From Novosphingobium sp. PhB57 (GTDB taxonomy: Bacteria > Pseudomonadota > Alphaproteobacteria > Sphingomonadales > Sphingomonadaceae), in the NCBI RefSeq assembly GCF_004342985.1, contig NZ_SMBO01000001.1, positions 496,001 through 560,000 on the forward strand: a stretch of DNA of 64,000 nt. Direction: 5' to 3'. Shown here piece after piece: positions 61,712 to 64,000 of the stretch (position 1 is its first letter; every line of letters starts with the position of its first letter). The translations under genes and the position numbers were made by a program. The notes under the pieces are model-generated. The model was given only the letters and a program-made list of their open reading frames with translations. It did no database searches and was not told where the DNA came from.

Positions 61712-62812
61712 TCAGGAAACCTTGCGGATCCAGCCGTGAGTATCGGCAGCTTCGCCGCGCTGGATCGACACGAGGCGGTTCTTCAGCTTGGCCGTGAGCT
61801 GGCCGGGGCCGCCCGAACCGATGGTGAATTCACCGTCGCGGCCCGAAACCTTGCCGACCGAGGTGACCACGGCTGCCGTACCGCAGGCGAAGGTTTCGAT
61901 CAGCTTGCCAGAATTGGCATCGTCGCGCCACTGGTCGAGGCTGTACTTGCCTTCCTCGACCTTGAGGCCTTCCTCGCGCGCAAGCTGGAGCAGGCTGTCG
62001 CGGGTGATCCCGGGGAGGATCGTGCCGGTAAGGGCCGGGGTAAGCAGCGTGCCGTCCTCGAACACGAAATAGAGGTTCATGCCGCCCAGTTCTTCGATCC
62101 ACTTGTGCTCGGCGGCGTCGAGGAACACGACCTGGTCATGGCCGCGCGAGATGGCTTCGGCCTGGGGCACCAGGCTGGCGGCGTAGTTGCCGCCGCACTT
62201 GGCCGCGCCCGTGCCGCCGGGGGCCGCGCGGGTGTAGTCGGAAACCCAGATCGAGACGGCCGGAGCGCCGGACTTGAAGTAGTTGCCCGCCGGGCTGGCG
62301 ATCACGATGAACTTGTACTGCTTGGCCGGGCGCACGCCGAGGAAGGCCTCGGTGGCGATCATGAACGGACGCAAATAGAGCGAGGCGCCTTCGCCGGCCG
62401 GGATCCACGCGCGGTCGATCTTCACGAGGCGTTCGATCGCCTCGACGAACAGCGCTTCGGGAAGTTCCGGCATCGCGAGTCGCTGGGCCGACTGGTTGAA
62501 ACGGGCGGCGTTCGCTTCGGGGCGGAACAGCGCGACCGATCCATCGGCCTGGACGTAGGCCTTGAGGCCCTCGAAGATTTCCTGGGCGTAGTGCAGCACA
62601 GAAGCGGCCGGATCGAGCGCGATCGGCTGGCGCGGTCCGACGACGGCATCGTGCCAGCCCTGGCCTTCGGTCCACTCCACGGTCACCATGTGGTCGGAGA
62701 AGTTCGTGCCGAATCCGGGGTTGGCAAGCACGGCCTCACGTTGCTCCGCGCTGGCGGGCGAAGGGTGGGGCAGGGTGGTGAAAGTCAGGCCGGCATCGGC
62801 GAGGGTCGCCAT
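61712..62812 (-). CDS. ilvE: branched-chain amino acid aminotransferase
   Basis: 366-aa PLP enzyme, class IV aminotransferase of the long (BCAT II) type: last step of Leu, Ile and Val synthesis. Features: HYAQEIFEGLKAY, LYLRPFMIATEAFLGVRP, AAKCGGNYAASLVPQAEA around the PLP-binding Lys, then EHKWIEELGGMNLYFVFEDG and GTILPGITRDSLLQLAREEG. ATG 62812. Upstream an inverted repeat AAAATTAC/GTAATTTT (62855-62862, 62881-62888) lies where a promoter or operator would be. Confidence 0.96.
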   Translation of the reverse strand: MATLADAGLTFTTLPHPSPASAEQREAVLANPGFGTNFSDHMVTVEWTEGQGWHDAVVGPRQPIALDPAASVLHYAQEIFEGLKAYVQADGSVALFRPEANAARFNQSAQRLAMPELPEALFVEAIERLVKIDRAWIPAGEGASLYLRPFMIATEAFLGVRPAKQYKFIVIASPAGNYFKSGAPAVSIWVSDYTRAAPGGTGAAKCGGNYAASLVPQAEAISRGHDQVVFLDAAEHKWIEELGGMNLYFVFEDGTLLTPALTGTILPGITRDSLLQLAREEGLKVEEGKYSLDQWRDDANSGKLIETFACGTAAVVTSVGKVSGRDGEFTIGSGGPGQLTAKLKNRLVSIQRGEAADTHGWIRKVS

Positions 62813-63129
62813 CGAACTAGTCCTCTTGTGTGCGTTTCCGGAGCGCGTTGAACGAAAATTACGCCCAAGGCAACCGAAAAGTAATTTTGATACGCGTGCA
62901 AGGCGCTTTACTGCCCGGGGAAAGCGGTAAAGCGCGAAAGTCCGGGTGTCCGATGGACGTCCAGACTTACCGCGTCTCTGCCTTAGCTTCGGGAAACGCT
63001 GGAGGGCCAGCGGGAAATTCGCTTTTTGGCATTCAGGCCGGTCGAGCCTGGGCCAGGAGAGCGATACCGAGCTTACGATCCGCGGCGGGACGTTGCTGGC
63101 AGTCGTTCGGCAGGCGGGCGTCCAAATGA
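62813..63129. other. ilvE upstream region, no supported gene
   Basis: Holds the probable ilvE promoter region with the 8-bp inverted repeat named under ilvE. Open frames here have no start signal or recognisable product. With the next stretches it forms an 887-bp gap between ilvE and the last gene. Confidence 0.5.
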
Positions 63130-63163
63130 GAAGGGCCGCCCCGGTTGCCCGGTGCGGCCCTTC
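63130..63163 (-). terminator. hairpin behind the tiny minus-strand reading frame
   Basis: 10-bp stem GAAGGGCCGC/GCGGCCCTTC; on the minus strand it is followed by TCATTTGG. Lies 58 bp past the stop of the 18-codon frame and could end its transcript. Confidence 0.55.
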
Positions 63164-63220
63164 GCATGGTCAGCGGCCGGGAAGTGCCGCCAGCGAAAGC
63201 CTTTATCGCTTCATCAAGAT

Positions 63221-63277
63221 TTAGCGATAATGCCTCGCGACGGAAATTGCCGACCTCTCTGCTGAACCATGAGACAT
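63221..63277 (-). CDS. possible 18-aa leader or small peptide with very strong Shine-Dalgarno
   Basis: ATG 63277 opens an 18-codon frame (MSHGSAERSAISVARHYR). It is preceded by GAAAGGAGGTGATCC (63279-63293), which is fully complementary to the 16S rRNA 3' tail. A second ATG at 63270, in another frame, opens MVQQRGRQFPSRGIIAKS, also 18 codons, which has a more natural basic composition. With the hairpin downstream this looks like a compact transcript of about 150-180 nt: a leader peptide, a small protein, or a ribosome-binding decoy. Function unknown. Confidence 0.4.
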   Translation of the reverse strand: MSHGSAERSAISVARHYR

Positions 63278-63278
63278 C

Positions 63279-63293
63279 GGATCACCTCCTTTC
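63279..63293 (-). promoter_or_regulatory. full-length Shine-Dalgarno sequence
   Basis: GAAAGGAGGTGATCC on the minus strand: 15 bases complementary to the 3' end of 16S rRNA, far longer than any other ribosome site in the window. Not an rRNA fragment, since the surrounding sequence does not match 16S. Confidence 0.7.
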
Positions 63294-63699
63294 GCGCTGT
63301 TAAGCCAGGGTTGCCACCTTGGATCTTGCACCGAGGCAGCTGGACTTCAGTAACTCCCGGGCGCGTTTCCCAGGTCCCGCCGTCCTGTGAAATTTGTGTC
63401 CGATTCCGCAGCGCACAACAAGCCTTGCAATCATCTTTTTTGCGGTCATTATCGAGGCTTCGGGCTAGTTTTCCCCAGCCTGGATGCCCTGCTGAAGGGC
63501 CGTTTCTGGGGGCTGAAAACTGCGGCCTGCAACCTTCTGAAATCGCCGCAAAACCTCCTCGAATCGCGAGGAATTCCTGCCTCAGTGGTCGGATGATTCC
63601 CGGTCACTTGTGCGCACAAGTCTGGTTCCTGCGCGGCAAGCCGCGCGGCCGTCCCGTGCCGAAGGACGCGCTTCGACACGGGACGGCCGAATCCTGCGG
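63294..63699. other. gap without a supported gene; two symmetric elements
   Basis: Contains a perfect 16-bp palindrome ACTTGTGCGCACAAGT (63606-63621) and a long inverted repeat CGGCCGTCCCGTG/CACGGGACGGCCG (63646-63658, 63677-63689) just past the stop of the following minus-strand gene, probably its terminator although without a U-run. No gene could be supported. Confidence 0.5.
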
Positions 63700-64000
63700 T
63701 CAGCGGCAGTCTTCGATGACCCTGGAAATTTCCGTCCAGCTTGGAATGTAGAGTGGCTGCATGCCCTGCGCCTGGACCGCGAAACGGCCGCGGCTGAAGG
63801 CCATCGAATCGAGCAACCGGTCGCGTGCGGGCAAGTCGACCTGGACCCCGCCGCTGACGGGATGGGCGGCAACGGCGCGAGTCGTGTCGGATGTGGTGAT
63901 CGAAAGGGAAACGGGGCCGGCCGAAGTGCCGCTGCGGAACAGGGATATGGTGGAGGAGGCGCGATTGCAGCGGATGCCGAAAATGCCGTCGGCAAAGCTG
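63700..64000 (-). CDS. hypothetical protein, 5' end outside window
   Basis: The last ~100 residues of a minus-strand gene: SFADGIFGIRCNRASSTISL ... GPVSLSITTSDTTRAVAAHP ... VQVDLPARDRLLDSMAFSRG ... PLYIPSWTEISRVIEDCR, stop at 63700-63702. The pattern FGIRCN, ITTSDTTR, FAVQ looks like a repeated beta-strand domain of exported or lipoprotein type that I have the impression is common in sphingomonads, but I know no name. The frame runs to the window edge. Confidence 0.7.
   Translation of the reverse strand, partial: SFADGIFGIRCNRASSTISLFRSGTSAGPVSLSITTSDTTRAVAAHPVSGGVQVDLPARDRLLDSMAFSRGRFAVQAQGMQPLYIPSWTEISRVIEDCR

Noticed and set aside
63279-63293. Sequence identical to the 3' end of 16S rRNA on the plus strand (GGATCACCTCCTTTC)
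   Set aside because: Only 15 bases match; the preceding sequence is not 16S. On the minus strand it is better explained as an extreme Shine-Dalgarno.

Overview
The window looks like chromosomal DNA from an alphaproteobacterium of the Sphingomonadales, most probably Novosphingobium or a close relative. The grounds are high GC, a MucR-type regulator, a Tad-pilus cpaA/cpaB pair, a class II DAHP synthase, large 'IVVTGTR'-type TonB-dependent receptors, and sugar and aromatic catabolic blocks of sphingomonad style. The assignment is from memory of these families; no search was run.

Layout. 1-1461: end of a Tad pilus locus (cpaB partial, cpaA). 1563-3693: alpha/beta hydrolase plus a D-amino-acid-dehydrogenase-like flavoprotein. 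3731-11796: core genes, mostly on the minus strand (FUSC protein, rnhA, thrB, ispH, then plsC, fur, mucR, rimI, tsaB, nfuA). 11997-23686: M16 peptidase, class II DAHP synthase, two small proteins, a CocE-type hydrolase, a ClC channel, an SDR and a globin-coupled chemotaxis-type sensor.

23853-38101 is a divergent amino-sugar block. The minus arm is SIS deaminase, nagA, a GH84-like glycosidase, a D-lactate dehydrogenase and a BadF-type kinase. The plus arm is a PP2C phosphatase, anmK, a TonB receptor, a sodium:solute symporter, murQ and a GntR regulator. Together they form a coherent route for N-acetylmuramic acid and GlcNAc. MurQ releases D-lactate, which explains the D-lactate dehydrogenase. 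38138-42065: a secreted esterase-like protein, a ROK-type regulator and a small unknown protein.

42252-59568 is the most interesting part: an accessory catabolic island. It holds an NAD(P)-dependent dehydrogenase of the dihydrodipicolinate-reductase-like type, two divergent SDRs (one frameshifted by a 23-bp tandem duplication), an exported GH106-GH2-GH39 glycosidase operon, a 2Fe-2S ferredoxin, a cytochrome P450, a TonB receptor, a TetR regulator and a small exported protein. Two observations tie it together. (1) The same 17-bp palindrome, about TGCGATAnnGTGKCGCA, occurs five times, at 44246, 53134, 53377, 55617 and 59068. Each copy sits at the head of one unit of the island, and one overlaps the 5' end of the TetR gene; this looks like the TetR operator. 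(2) The last ~70 residues of the P450 form an extra domain, joined by a Pro/Val-rich linker, that aligns without gaps (about 40% identity by eye) with the whole mature part of the exported 107-aa protein. I infer an inducible system that deglycosylates a plant-type glycoside (rhamnose, galactose and xylose are suggested) and oxidises its aglycone, possibly steroidal or triterpenoid. The substrate is not proven by sequence.

59791-64000: tRNA-Gln(UUG), a YghU-like glutathione transferase, a second TetR regulator, ilvE, an 887-bp gene-poor stretch with a tiny reading frame behind an exceptionally strong Shine-Dalgarno sequence, and the 3' part of an unidentified gene.
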